NCBI GenBank assembly: GCA_900617975.1
Contig: UZAE01014783.1
Coordinates: 1-12,116, forward strand
From: Rodentolepis nana
Lineage: Eukaryota > Platyhelminthes > Cestoda > Cyclophyllidea > Hymenolepididae
Direction of reading: 5' to 3'
DNA length: 12,116 bases
Below, piece by piece: positions 1 to 8,285 of the stretch (positions are counted from its first letter, which is position 1; the number at the start of each line of letters is the position of its first letter). Below the pieces are notes generated by a model. The model made no database searches and had not been told where the DNA came from. It saw only the letters and a program-made list of their open reading frames with translations. A program made the position numbers and the translations under genes.

Positions 1-36
1 TCAAAACGCCTGCCATTTGAAATAAATAAATAAATT
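1..36 (+). mobile_element. 3' terminal tail of a LINE, same family as the element at 8563-12116
   Basis: The first bases read into a TGAAATAAATAAATAAA tail. Positions 8-30 match, base for base on the opposite strand, the 3' end of the minus-strand LINE (8564-8586). A LINE inserts by target-primed reverse transcription and keeps its 3' end while losing its 5' end, so this is best read as the end of a second plus-strand copy lying mostly left of the window. The AATAAA hexamers inside the tail could serve as polyadenylation signals. Only about 30 bp are visible, so the assignment rests on the exact 23-bp match and the tail composition. Confidence 0.7.
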
Positions 37-125
37 TAATTTCGAGGCAGTTACATTTGCCTTCATTAAACTATGAGAACAGAGTATACCGAACTCACAT
101 TAGTACTCGAAGTTCTAAATTGTGA

Positions 126-676
126 GATACTGTAATGTCATTCAAGGTGAATCATTAGGTGACTTCAAATAATCCACTTGATTTGCAAGATAAGCTTGTT
201 AACACATTCATGCACACACTGTGCTTGCTTATCATTTGGACATGTACCACACCCGTTTCTTACTGTCTGAACCATTCGTGACGAAAACCTGGCCAAAAGT
301 GCGCATGACAGACAGACAGGATATACTTCAGAGAAACCACTCATTGCATCGGGGTATTTGAATGCCCCCCCCTTCAACTGACTATCATTACCATCACGCT
401 ATAAGAAAGAATTTGAAGGCGATACAGTCAAGTCATTCAAGATGAGTCATGAGGTGCCTTCAAATGATTCACTTGATTAACAGAATTAACTTGGTTAGAG
501 GAGCCCGCATGTTGCTAATTGTCAAAAAAAATTCCTGATAAAAACCTGGCCAAAGGTGTGTATGCCAGCCAGACTGGATATACTTCAGAAAAACCACTTT
601 TTGCATCGGGTTATTTGAATGCACTCTTTCAACGGACTATCATTCTCATCACTCTTTAAGAAAGAATTTGAAGGCA
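126..676. repeat. Tandem repeat, two diverged copies of about 0.26-0.29 kb
   Basis: Copy 1 (126-420) and copy 2 (421-676) both begin with GATAC and a TCATTCAAG(G/A)TGA segment. Both then carry CTTCAAAT, a CCTGGCCAAA block, GGATATACTTCAGA, GCATCGGG(G/T)TATTTGAATGC and finally AAGAAAGAATTTGAAGGC. Copy 2 lacks sequence in the middle, mainly around 240-290 of copy 1. A third, partial copy lies at 2595-2680. Copy 1 has a Cys-rich minus-strand reading frame (165-377), but it is not preserved in copy 2, so no gene is called. Confidence 0.8.
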
Positions 677-778
677 TTTAAGGCAATGACTAAACGCCGA
701 CAGGATGGATAGCAAGCTGGATGGTCATAAGTTGACACTTGAAGACGAACGCGGATTACAATTTCAGACCTCCTACCG

Positions 779-2505
779 CTATGTTTGGGCAACGATATTC
801 GAAGTGGAATAATATGGCAAGAGTCATTTAGACCTGATAAACTCTAGGGCACGCGCAAGTGCCTCAATGAAAATTCCATTAGATTGATAGGGATGTAGCA
901 GTAGAAATAACTCTCAATCATTTCAACATTTCCATTTCTTTGTTTCATTGCTAATGGTTGATTTACTAGTTTCTATATGCACATTGCAACCCCTACGATT
1001 CACCGAATTATTAAGTGTTTATGTAAGTGGAAGTATTAAATGCGGCTTAACAACAAAAGGACTTGACTTCGCATTCTCAAAATGTGGAATAATATTATAA
1101 GTCACTGAAAACTTATAATTTTGCCAAAAACAGGGCATAGAGACTGTTTGCCCCACTGAAACGAAATCAGTGCAGATATGACGTGGCCAATAGGATGCAG
1201 AGTGAGGCAACATTTTCCATAGGGGTACATATTACATTAAAAAATGAAAGTTCTAAATTCTTAATTTTTATTCATGAGGCCTGCAATGAGGGTGCACTCA
1301 AAGGACATATTCGCGGATAGCAATCAATTTCACAGATTCAAATGAAATGGTAAGGCCATCAAATCTAATTTCTTTTTACGTATCAATAAATTGAGCTGCC
1401 ATTAAGTAATCGGCCAATAAAGTCATAAAGTTTATTTGTAAATTTTAAGAAATACTATGAATTTTAAAAAATACTTTATTACCTATAGAAAAATTTAATG
1501 GTGAGGTCTGAAAAACATTTTTAAATGTTCAAGTTAAACTTAAATTGCTATTGGACTCTTTTTTAAAGAAATGCATTTACACACTGCGTCTTTTTAGTCA
1601 ATAATTCTACCATTCTACTAGATATTGTCTAAAATTGAATGCCGAGAGAAAATTTTAATGCATATTATTTTATTGAAAACGGCCACAAATTTTATCGAAT
1701 AATTAAAATAGGTTGAGCAATAAATTAGTACTGCCAATCAAGTTCTGTTTCTTCTATTTTGTGTCGTGAATTGAAATCTCATTGAGCATCTTTTTAAAGG
1801 TGTATAGTTAAGTGTTATAAAGGAGCCTGAATATATTTCATTAAATTATTGAAATTGGATTAACACATATCAATATCACATTTTACCTTATATTTGACAG
1901 ATACATTTTTTTCTGCGATTAAGAATAAATTAAAAGCAATTAATGAAAATCACAGCAAATCGCATTTATTTATTAAATTGAAATAATCTTCTCTAACCGT
2001 TTTGCTTTATTAATGGACAAGGAATAAGCAATTGAAAAGGTCTTAATTACACTTCTCCAGGAAGAATTGAAAACAAACACTGTCACTCATTTAACAAAAA
2101 ACTTTCCTTACCCCAGTTCTGTTGTTATGGCAATTGAAGGCTATTTGAGAGAAGAAATCCACTTAAATATGTCAATAATATTATGAAATCACATAATTTC
2201 GAAGAATTTAAAAAGACTATTTCAATTAAACCAGATCAGATTTGTGCTGCTGGGAAAATTAGTTTGTTATAATATAATTACATTTCCAAATCCTTTCTTA
2301 ATTAAAAATAAAAATTTACGGAAACTAAGTAAAATTAATGTCAGATTGAACAGTCTAGTTTCAAGCAAATAAGTTTCAAATATCTAAACTTTTCCGAAAA
2401 AAAATATATAATTGCAAAAGTAAATATAAGAGAACTATGGTTAAGTAAAAAGATCATCATTGCCATATTATTATAAAGAAGTCAATATATAACAAAGCTA
2501 AAGTA
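779..2505 (+). repeat. Copy A of a ~1.7 kb AT-rich direct repeat
   Basis: This stretch aligns along its whole length with 2696-4390. Anchors include GGATGTAGCAGTAGAAATAA (891 against 2779), GCGGATAGCAATC (1313 against 3201), CCACAAATTTTATCGAATAA (1683 against 3663) and AAACAAACACTGTCA (2071 against 4090). The offset is 1888 bp at the first two anchors and grows to about 2019 bp through insertions in copy B. Part of it (about 2077-2500) occurs a third time, inverted, at 7520-7935. Apart from a decayed coding fragment at 1995-2272, nothing codes. The unit looks like a duplicated genomic segment or a non-autonomous repeat; I cannot name a family. Confidence 0.85.
1995..2272 (+). pseudogene. Decayed coding fragment of an unrecognised protein family (copy A)
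   Basis: I do not recognise this protein. The frame beginning AAC CGT TTT (residues NRFALLMDKE) meets TAA at 2025-2027 and continues open from 2028 to a TGA at 2184-2186. That part has residues such as AIEKVLITLLQEEL, TNTVTHLTKNFPYPSS and MAIEGYLREE. A +1 shift then gives a second protein-like run, 2165-2272, with YVNNIMKSHNFEEFKK and KPDQICAAGK, ending in TAA. The inverted copy at 7700-7936 keeps the same peptides with its own frameshift, and copy B (around 4000-4180) has lost about 70 bp here and is more broken. The mix of acidic and basic helical runs with an even residue distribution looks like former coding sequence rather than chance, but this is inference. No start, splice site or full domain can be placed. 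Confidence 0.45.
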
Positions 2506-2516
2506 CTTTGAATTGA

Positions 2517-2565
2517 GAGAGGCTGAGAGAAAAATTTAATGCATAAAAACTCAAATTATTTTATA
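2517..2565. repeat. Short extra copy of a segment found inside unit A/B
   Basis: The sequence GCTGAGAGAAAAATTTAA followed by GCATAAAAACTCAAATTATT recurs at 3611-3655 within copy B with two or three differences, and a shortened version lies in copy A near 1641-1675. It sits at the junction between the end of copy A and the third short repeat, so it may mark a rearrangement breakpoint. Confidence 0.6.
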
Positions 2566-2594
2566 GCATTAGAACTCGAATTTATAAATGCTGC

Positions 2595-2680
2595 GATACA
2601 GTCAAGCCATTCAAGGTGAATCATGAGATGCCTTCAAATGATCTATTTAATTTGCAAGATAAGCTTCTTGACACATTACT
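2595..2680. repeat. Third, partial copy of the short tandem repeat at 126-676
   Basis: It begins GATACAGTCAAGCCATTCAA and continues through a GGTGAATCATGAGATG block to GCAAGATAAGCTTCTTGACACATTA. It matches 126-208 and 421-500. It stands just before copy B as the other copies stand before copy A, so the duplicated unit probably included both the short repeat and the 1.7 kb segment, giving a tandem period near 1.9-2.1 kb. Confidence 0.75.
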
Positions 2681-2695
2681 GCATTTTATTTCAAT

Positions 2696-4420
2696 CTATG
2701 TTTGCGAAATGGTATTTTTAGTGGAATAATAACGCTTGAGTCATTTGTGCCTTAATAAAAATTCCATCAGATTGAAAGGGATGTAGCAGTAGAAATAACT
2801 CTTAATCATTTCAACATTTCCATATTTTTGTTTCATTGCTATTGCTTAACCTACTTGTCGCTATATACCCATTGAAACCCATAGGATTCATTGAATTATT
2901 AAGTGATTATATATTAGTGGAAGAATGTGAAGTGGCTTAATAACAGAAGAACTTGACCTTGCATTTTCAAAATGTAGAATAATATTTGAAGTCATTGATA
3001 ACTTATAAATTTGCCAAAAACAGGGCGGAGACACTGTTTGGGCCACTGAAACGAGAAAAAAAGCAGAAAAGACGTGGCCGAGAGGATTTAGAGGAGGTAA
3101 CATTTTCCACAGGGCTACATATTTGCATTAAAAATGTAAGTTCTTTATTCTTCGTTTTTACTCATGAAGGCTGCAGTAATTGCGCTACAATTCAATATTC
3201 GCGGATAGCAATCGATTTCACAGTTTCAATTAGAATGATTGTTAAATCTAAATTTTTTTACCTATCAATAAATCGAGCGACCATGAATCAAACGGCCAAA
3301 AAAGTTATAAAATTTATTTTTTAATTATAAGAATTACGATGCAATGTAAAATATTCAATTGTTTTAGTCCTACAGGATGAAATGTTGATGAGACTATTTT
3401 TTTTCTTACTTCAACAATTAGAACAATTTAATGGTGAAGTCTAAAAAACACAGTTTGAAATGTTCAATTTAAATTTAAATTGATCTTGGACTCATTTTTA
3501 AAGAAATGAATTTCCACTATGCTTCTATTCAATCAATAATTCTTCCATTCTACTCGAATTTCTACTAGAATTTTTCTAAAAATAAAAGCAAGGTTTTTTG
3601 CGTAAGAGAAGCTGAGAGAAAAATTTAACGCATAAAAACTCAAATTGTTTTATTGCGAACGACCACAAATTTTATCGAATAATTACAGTAGGCGGACCAA
3701 TAAATTGGTAATGCCAATCAAATTTCTGTTCTTTTCAATTTTCGTGACGTAAATTGAAATCACCTCAAGCAGGTTTAAGTTGTGTAGTTGAGTGTTATAA
3801 AGCAACATGCATAAATTACCTTTTATTATTAAAATTGCATTAAAACATATTGATAAAATGTTTATTTAAGGTTAGGGAAAATCAAAAAAATATTCTTAAA
3901 CAGAGTCATAGCAAACTATTTTTTGGCTGCTGACAACATCAAATAAACGTCTTTAATGTAAATCACTGTAATTTGCATTTATTTATTCAGTTTTTTTGAA
4001 TTTAATCTGAACCAGCCATTTTGAATTCTTAATCGATCATTATTGAGCAATGAAAAAGGCCTTTATTTTACATATCCTGTTAGAATAGAAAACAAACACT
4101 GTCAGTAATTTTACATATGTCAACAATACTATGAACTCACATGATTTCGAAGGCTTGAAATAAGGCTGTTTCAATTAAATCTTAGTTAAATAAAAATGAA
4201 AATTTATTTAAACCAGGAAAAAATGTCGGATTGAAAAATCTAGTTTCAATTCAATAATTCATCAAATATCTCTATATTTCTTAAAAAAAAATAAATTGGA
4301 AGATCACACTAAGAAGAACTATAGTTTGGTGAATAGGTCATCGTTGCCCTATATTTTTTGATGAAATTCATATAAAAATGGTAATGAAATTTAATTTTAA
4401 GGTGCTATTGAGGATAATTT
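2696..4420 (+). repeat. Copy B of the ~1.7 kb AT-rich direct repeat
   Basis: This is collinear with copy A (779-2505). It carries an extra roughly 60-90 bp around 3340-3430 and 3555-3610, and a deletion of about 70 bp near 4105. It runs further right than copy A: TTTAATTTTAAGGTGCTATTGAGGA (near 4390-4415) matches the inverted copy near 7480-7500 but has no counterpart after 2505. Two reading frames overlap head to tail here (minus 2888-3103, plus 2986-3324). The plus frame is interrupted by TAG in copy A and the minus frame changes at many residues between copies, so neither is called a gene. Confidence 0.85.
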
Positions 4421-5075
4421 CTTTCGAAAACTAAATGAAAAGTCAAATATTTTTTCAAGAACTTTGATATTTTATTCAAAAACGATTCATACTCAGTGTC
4501 CTAAACGTACAAGCGTATTTGAATAAAACAGTAATGCTTTAACTTCAAAAAGTAAGAATTGAGTGAATTTTATTCTCTGAACTATGATTACCAGCATTTG
4601 ATGAAAAATCTATAAATTAAGGCACACTAGAAAATCCTTCACCAATTAACCCAAAGTATGCTGGCATGAGTCATTTGATGAGCATAATTAATTCTTGAGT
4701 GATAAATAATAGTAGATTTTAGTGACTGATGCACAAAGAAGATAGGCAATTGTCGATTTGTGCATTTAAAAATGTTTACAAAGTCTTTGTTAAAGTTTGA
4801 TTATTAACTATTTCAACTTCTCAAATACAAATAATTGCGAATTTAATGGGCATTAAATTCAGATAGATTCGAAAAGGGCGGCTTTTATCTTTGATAAGAG
4901 ACTTTGTTCTTCCCTTATTAAGTATTTGACATGAAATTGGATGGGTTGTTAGGGAGCGAAAGTTGTTCAGTCTAATGATTTGCATCAGGCCATAGATGAA
5001 ATTTTGTTTGAAGCACTATTTCATTACTAATATAAGCCGAAATTTACTTGGGTTTCTAAATTAAAATTATTAATT
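4421..5075. other. AT-rich stretch with no recognisable feature
   Basis: I see no reading frame above about 60 codons, no repeat shared with the rest of the window, and no RNA gene here. It is AT-rich with short homopolymer runs, such as the A8 near 4286 just before it. It separates copy B from the retroelement tail and the inverted repeat. Confidence 0.6.
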
Positions 5076-5165
5076 TATTATTGTTATTGTTATTATTATT
5101 ATTTATTTGGTTTCCTTTTCGCAACGCCGAGTGCCAACTTAAAGGTTGGCTTAAATCACCTTTAG
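5076..5165 (-). mobile_element. Very short 5'-truncated LINE or SINE 3' end with (TAA)n-type tail and hairpin
   Basis: On the minus strand this reads GCCAAC-CTTTAA-GTTGGC, then a short CG-containing block (ACTCGGCGTTGCGAAAAGG), then AAATAAATAATAATAATAAC repeats. The hairpin is a perfect 6-bp stem (5133-5138 with 5145-5150) around a 6-nt loop. A stem-loop just before a simple-repeat tail is typical of the 3' ends of several LINE clades and their SINE partners. Sequence to the right joins the inverted-repeat arm at about 5168, so less than 100 bp of the element remains. Its tail differs from the AAAT tail of the other LINE here, so it is probably a different family. Confidence 0.5.
5133..5150 (-). 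other. Perfect 6-bp stem-loop next to the retroelement tail
   Basis: GCCAAC at 5133-5138 pairs with GTTGGC at 5145-5150 around the loop TTAAAG. In the RNA of a minus-strand element it would lie just upstream of the AAT-rich tail, where LINE reverse transcriptases recognise their template. The role is inferred from position only. Confidence 0.45.
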
Positions 5166-5167
5166 AA

Positions 5168-5905
5168 CCTCGAAAATTTAGAGCAAGCACTTTGTCCGCT
5201 CATACCATTATCAACCAGTGATAAAATCAAGTCAAACTGTAGGCATTCAGTTCCATTAATTTTGTTACTTTGAAAATATTATAAATTTGCATTTTTGAAG
5301 GCCTCATTCTTATTGGTCTTATTATACACATGTGCGATGTTTGATTGGATAAGCCTGCACATATATTGAAATGTGCCAAGTTTGCAGCACAGTTAAGGAC
5401 AAATGATTTTCTTTCTACTCATTGGTGCTCTGCTACAAACCAGAGACTTCTCTGGAATGGAGAACTCAAAATTGCCTGATTCGATTTGTTCAAGGATTTT
5501 GGCAGCACCATCTGGTAAATCGGAACCAATAATTATCAAGAAGGATTCGTCAAATGTACGCAAATGAAATTTGGTCAAATCCACGGTTACTTCTTCTTAC
5601 TTGTAGAATATCGAAATTTCTGACTAATCAGGAACCTCCAACCTGTACTAAGTATGGTTTAGAAATCGGAAAACCATGGAAGAATCATCTTTTCTGAACT
5701 TGGATAACTAATCTGAAATTTCTTAAAGGTTTCTACAATATTACAATTGATAACATTCAAGAAAAAAATCAAGTACATTCTTCTGGAAGTATTTTTATAT
5801 GTGTTATCAATATTTTTCCTTAGTGAATATTCAAATCTATTGCAGAGGTTGAGATAAGCAGAAATGTCATAAACAATTAAATAAAAGCAAATATTTGTTA
5901 TATTA
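5168..5905 (-). repeat. Left arm of a ~740 bp inverted repeat
   Basis: This pairs with 6133-6910 in reverse orientation. Shared blocks include TTTGCATTTTTGAAGGCC, TTTGATTGGATAAGCCT, GAAATGTGCCAAGTT, GTTAAGGACAAATGATTTTC and the coding-like core at 5393-5600. Identity is high in the outer half, roughly nine bases in ten by eye, and falls toward the centre. The arm contains one copy of the decayed gene family on the minus strand (5393-5943). Confidence 0.85.
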
Positions 5906-5943
5906 TAGGGCACCTGATGTCCCCAAACAGTCAGTAATATCAA
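5393..5943 (-). pseudogene. Broken copy of an unrecognised protein-coding family (copy C)
   Basis: Function is unknown. The 5' piece (5943-5659) gives 94 residues including AYLNLCNRFEYSLRKNIDNT and NVINCNIVETFKK, and stops at TAA 5659-5661. The 3' piece, in another frame, is open from 5596 to the TAA at 5393-5395. It reads EEVTVDLTKFHLRTF, LIIIGSDLPDG, ILEQIESGNFEFSIPE and a basic Cys-containing end SRKKIICP. A TAA at 5597-5599 stands just before EEVTV, where copy D has CAA (Gln). Over residues 20-79 of the 5' piece copy D aligns with no gap and about 34 of 60 identities, many others being conservative (F/Y, S/T, K/R). Over 56 codons of the 3' piece I count 8 synonymous and 12 nonsynonymous differences from copy D. 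That suggests past but weak constraint. No membrane segment or known motif is evident. Confidence 0.55.
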
Positions 5944-6043
5944 TATGCTAAAAATAAGGGTGAAGCAACATCGAATTTAAACAAATTTCATTTGCGTACA
6001 CTTAACGTATCCTTCTTGATAATAATTGGTTCCGATCTACCAG
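5785..6043. repeat. 259-bp duplicated segment, copy 1 (second copy at 7938-8196)
   Basis: Every base from 5785 to 6043 aligns to 7938-8196 at a constant offset of 2153 with four mismatches and no indel. This is far more similar than any other repeat pair in the window. The copy ends exactly at the single N (6044), after which the two loci differ. It spans the head-to-head junction between the minus-strand fragment ending at 5943 and a plus-strand fragment that begins just after it. Confidence 0.9.
5944..6043 (+). pseudogene. Start of a plus-strand family copy, cut off at the N
   Basis: This is identical to 8097-8196. In frame it reads through KFHLRTLNVSF and LIIIGSDLP, the same peptide as copies C, D and E, and stops being recognisable at the N at 6044. 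The sequence after the N (ATGCCGTCAGATGG) does not continue the gene. The remaining part of the fragment was lost either in the genome or in the assembly. Confidence 0.5.
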
Positions 6044-6044
6044 N
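6044..6044. other. Single ambiguous base (N), probable assembly join
   Basis: This is the only N in the window. It lies exactly where the 259-bp near-identical duplication stops. A lone N at a repeat boundary usually marks a scaffold or gap-fill join of unknown real length, so the order and distance of the flanks should be treated with caution. Confidence 0.9.
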
Positions 6045-6132
6045 ATGCCGTCAGATGGTCCCTTTTGAGAAAACCTTATTGAAACAGAATTGCTTCCACC
6101 TTGAAATCTAAGAAACGGAAACGAGACTTATG

Positions 6133-6910
6133 GCATCAGGTATCCTATAACGCAACAAATATTAGGTTTAATTTAATTTAATAATATATTACATTTTGCT
6201 TATCTAACCTTCTCGAACAGAATTGAATTTACACTGTGGAACAAAATTGACAACACATTCGAAATTTTCTCCAAAATACTGTATTTGATCAATTTTTTGA
6301 ACGTCATTGATTGTAATATTGTAGAAACCTTAAAAAATTCTCAGATTAGTTATCCAATTGCGGAAAAAGTTTTTTTTCTACCATTTTCGATGGAACATGG
6401 TTTTCCGATTTCCAAACCATCTTTAGTACAAGCGCCATCATCGAAATTCAGATTGCAGTACAGCGAATAATCAGTAACAAAAAAATACTACAAGCAAGAA
6501 GAAGTGACAGTTGATTTAAGCAAATTTCCTTTGCGTGCATCTGACAAATCCCTCTTGATAATAATTGGTTCCGATCTACCAGATGGTGTTGCCACAATCC
6601 TTGAACAAATCGAATCAGGCAATTTTGAACTCTCCTTTCCAGAGCAGTCTCTGGATTGCAGCAGAACATAAATGAGTAGAAAGAAAATCATTTGTCCTTA
6701 ACTGTGTTGCCAACTTGGCACATTTCTATATATTTACGTAGGCTTATCCAATCAAACACCACACAAGTGTATAATAGGAGCAATAAGAATAAGGCCTTCA
6801 AAAATGCAAATTTATACTTTGCTCGAAATTAATTGAACTAAATTTTATGAATGTCAATTAATTTTGTGAACGAACTAGGGCTTGCTCTGAAATTTTGTGG
6901 CCGTTTTATG
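6133..6910 (+). repeat. Right arm of the ~740 bp inverted repeat
   Basis: This is the reverse complement partner of 5168-5905. The match starts at GGCATCAGGTATCCTATAA, against the complement of GGGCACCTGATGTCC, and runs out around 6910 in GAAATTTTGTGGCCG. With a spacer of only about 230 bp the two arms could form a long imperfect hairpin in DNA or RNA. It carries copy D of the decayed gene on the plus strand. Confidence 0.85.
6190..6701 (+). pseudogene. Broken copy of the unrecognised coding family (copy D), longest continuous frame
   Basis: Function is unknown. A single reading frame carries the family peptides with only in-frame stops and no frameshift. It shows AYLTFSNRIEFTL, KIDNTFEIFSKI and FLNVIDCNIVETLKN, then the segment 6285-6470 ending QYSE and TAA (6468-6470). 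It continues as KKYYKQEEVTVDLSKFPLR, LIIIGSDLPDG and ILEQIESGNFELSFPE to TAA at 6669-6671, then MSRKKIICP and TAA at 6699-6701. The last nine residues match the end of copy C, where no internal stop precedes them, so the stop at 6669 is probably a later mutation. Compared with copy C it has about 30 bp more in the central linker. It is the best template for a family search. Antisense frames at 6448-6691 are shadows of it. Confidence 0.55.
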
Positions 6911-7479
6911 TTCAAAGAATTTGAACCCTCATACAAAGCATGCAGATTGACAAAAGGCCTCTTTTTGTGATGTGTGCATTGCAGAACAACTCTAGATATT
7001 CATATATTTGCGACAATAATCATTTATGTGTTTGTGGTAAAAAGAATATGGTAACAAAACAAAATCGATGCATTGATTGAGGTTGTCTGGATAGGGCGTG
7101 CATTGCAGGAGAGTTAAACATTGGCGTTCGGGCAATGTGAGTTAATAAATGAGTTAATTCCTGAACTTATGTTCCACTATGAACTCAATTAATCTTAAAT
7201 TTATCGATTGATTGTATGAAGAGAAGAACTTGAACAAAATTTTATCATTTGTAAATATTTAAAAAAATAAAGAATAGTAAGTGACGTTATCAAGGTTGAA
7301 TAGGTCCCTTGAACACTGGAACCAATTCAGCTACTTTTGATGAGTGGCTAGTCTGCTCCTAATCTACCAACAATCTAACGATATTACAAAGAGATAAGCT
7401 TTTATTTTTTTTGAACATTTGAATTACGAATTAACTTCCGATATTGGGCTGGCAATTTGCCTTCAACATAGATGATGCT
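6911..7479. other. AT-rich stretch with no recognisable gene
   Basis: This holds no convincing reading frame, RNA gene or long repeat. GTGCATTGCAG occurs near 6966 and a very similar GTGCATTGCAGG near 7099, too short to interpret. It separates the right inverted-repeat arm from the inverted copy of unit A/B. Confidence 0.6.
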
Positions 7480-7936
7480 CAATTGCACCTTACAATTTAA
7501 ATTACGGAGGGTTTTTTATATACTAACTTCTTTAAAATAATATGGCAATGATGATCAATTCGCTTAACCATAGTTCTTCCCTATTTGATTTTGCAATTAT
7601 ATTTTTTTCTTTTTGAAAATTTAGATATTTGAAAACTTATTTGCTTTAAACTAGATTGTTCAATCTGACATTAATTTTTCTTAGTTTCCGTAAATTTTCA
7701 TTTTTAATTAAGAAAGGAATTGAAAATGCAATTATATCATAACAAACTAATTTTCCCAGCAGCATGAATCTGATTTTGTCTAATTAAAACAGACTTTTTT
7801 AAGTCCTAAAAATCATGTGATTTCATAATATTATTGACATATTAAATTAGGTTTCTCCTTTCAAATAGCCTTCGATTGCCATAACAACAGACCTGGGGTA
7901 AGGAAAGTTTTTTTGTTAAATGAGTGACAGTGTTCG
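7480..7936 (-). repeat. Inverted partial copy of the ~1.7 kb repeat unit (A')
   Basis: Read on the minus strand this matches copy A from AACACTGTCACTCATTTAAC (2077) to the TATAAAGAAGT region (about 2490). It then carries on into AAGGTGCAATTGAG, which matches only copy B (near 4400). Similarity to copy A is high, with blocks such as GGGAAAATTAGTTTGTTAT and ATTAATGTCAGATTGAACA conserved. Since it extends beyond the right end of copy A, it derives from an ancestral unit longer than copy A rather than from copy A itself. Confidence 0.85.
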
Positions 7937-8096
7937 TGGAAGTAATTTTATATGTGTCGTCAATATTTTTCCTTAGTGAATATTCAAATCTATTGCAGAG
8001 GTTGAGATAAGCAGAAATGTCATAAACAATTAAATAAAAGCTAATATTTGTTATATTATAGGGCACCTGATGTCCCCAAACAGTCAGTAATATCAA
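7720..8096 (-). pseudogene. Chimeric decayed copy: C-type start joined to A-type continuation
   Basis: The minus-strand frame 8096-7842 begins like copy C (YNITNISFYLIVYDISAYLN, NRFEYSLRKNIDDTYKITS). At about 7936 it passes in frame into the copy A peptide TNTVTHLTKK. A run of seven A (complement of 7908-7914) replaces six in copy A, and this +1 shift scrambles the following residues. In the shifted frame YPSS-like, MAIEGYL and, after further breaks, YVNNIMKSHDF can be read. Either the junction preserves the original order of the ancestral gene, with copy C being a different paralogue, or a recombination joined two paralogues in frame. Both are inference. Confidence 0.5.
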
Positions 8097-8196
8097 TATG
8101 CTAAAAATAAGGGTGAAGCAACATCGAATTTAAACAAATTTCATTTGCGTACACTTAACGTATCCTTCTTGATAATAATTGGTTCCGATCTACCAG
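7938..8196. repeat. 259-bp duplicated segment, copy 2 (first copy at 5785-6043)
   Basis: It has four mismatches and no indel against 5785-6043. Unlike copy 1 it continues past its end (CCAG|ATGGCATTG) into the rest of the plus-strand coding fragment, so this locus looks like the more complete version. Confidence 0.9.
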
Positions 8197-8285
8197 ATGG
8201 CATTGTCACAATCCTTGAACAAATTGAATCAGGCAATTTTGAACTCTCCTTTCCAGAGCAGTCTCTGGATTGCAGCAGAACATAA
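8091..8285 (+). pseudogene. Plus-strand fragment of the unrecognised family (copy E)
   Basis: Function is unknown. The frame is open from 8091 to TAA 8283-8285 (64 codons) without an ATG. It reads GEATSNLNKFHLRTLNVSF, LIIIGSDLPDG, ILEQIESGNFELSFPE and LDCSRT. Like copy D it ends at ACA TAA where copy C reads GCA CCA, and the SRKKII tail remains downstream. Against copy D I count about 8 nonsynonymous and 2 synonymous changes, most of them crowded between KF and LIII. That fits relaxed constraint. It lies head to head with the minus-strand fragment ending at 8096. Confidence 0.5.

Noticed and set aside
165..377. Minus-strand 70-codon frame with six Cys in CxxC-like pairs, resembling a small secreted Cys-rich peptide
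   Set aside because: Several of the Cys codons come from a GACA microsatellite (about 308-319). There is no signal peptide, and the frame is not preserved in the tandem copy at 421-676.
1019..1213. Minus-strand frames 1019-1213 and 2888-3103 with visibly similar peptides in copies A and B
   Set aside because: The similarity follows from the DNA repeat. Replacement changes are frequent, and the opposite strand is open in the same place in copy B. No known motif is present.
2986..3324. Plus-strand 112-codon frame in repeat copy B, rich in Lys/Arg
   Set aside because: It begins at TTG. The equivalent frame in copy A is cut by TAG within about 15 codons, and the residues otherwise drift freely between the two copies.
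6448..6691. Minus-strand frames opposite copy D
   Set aside because: They are antisense to the plus-strand frame that shares peptides with copies C and E. They have no counterpart in those copies.
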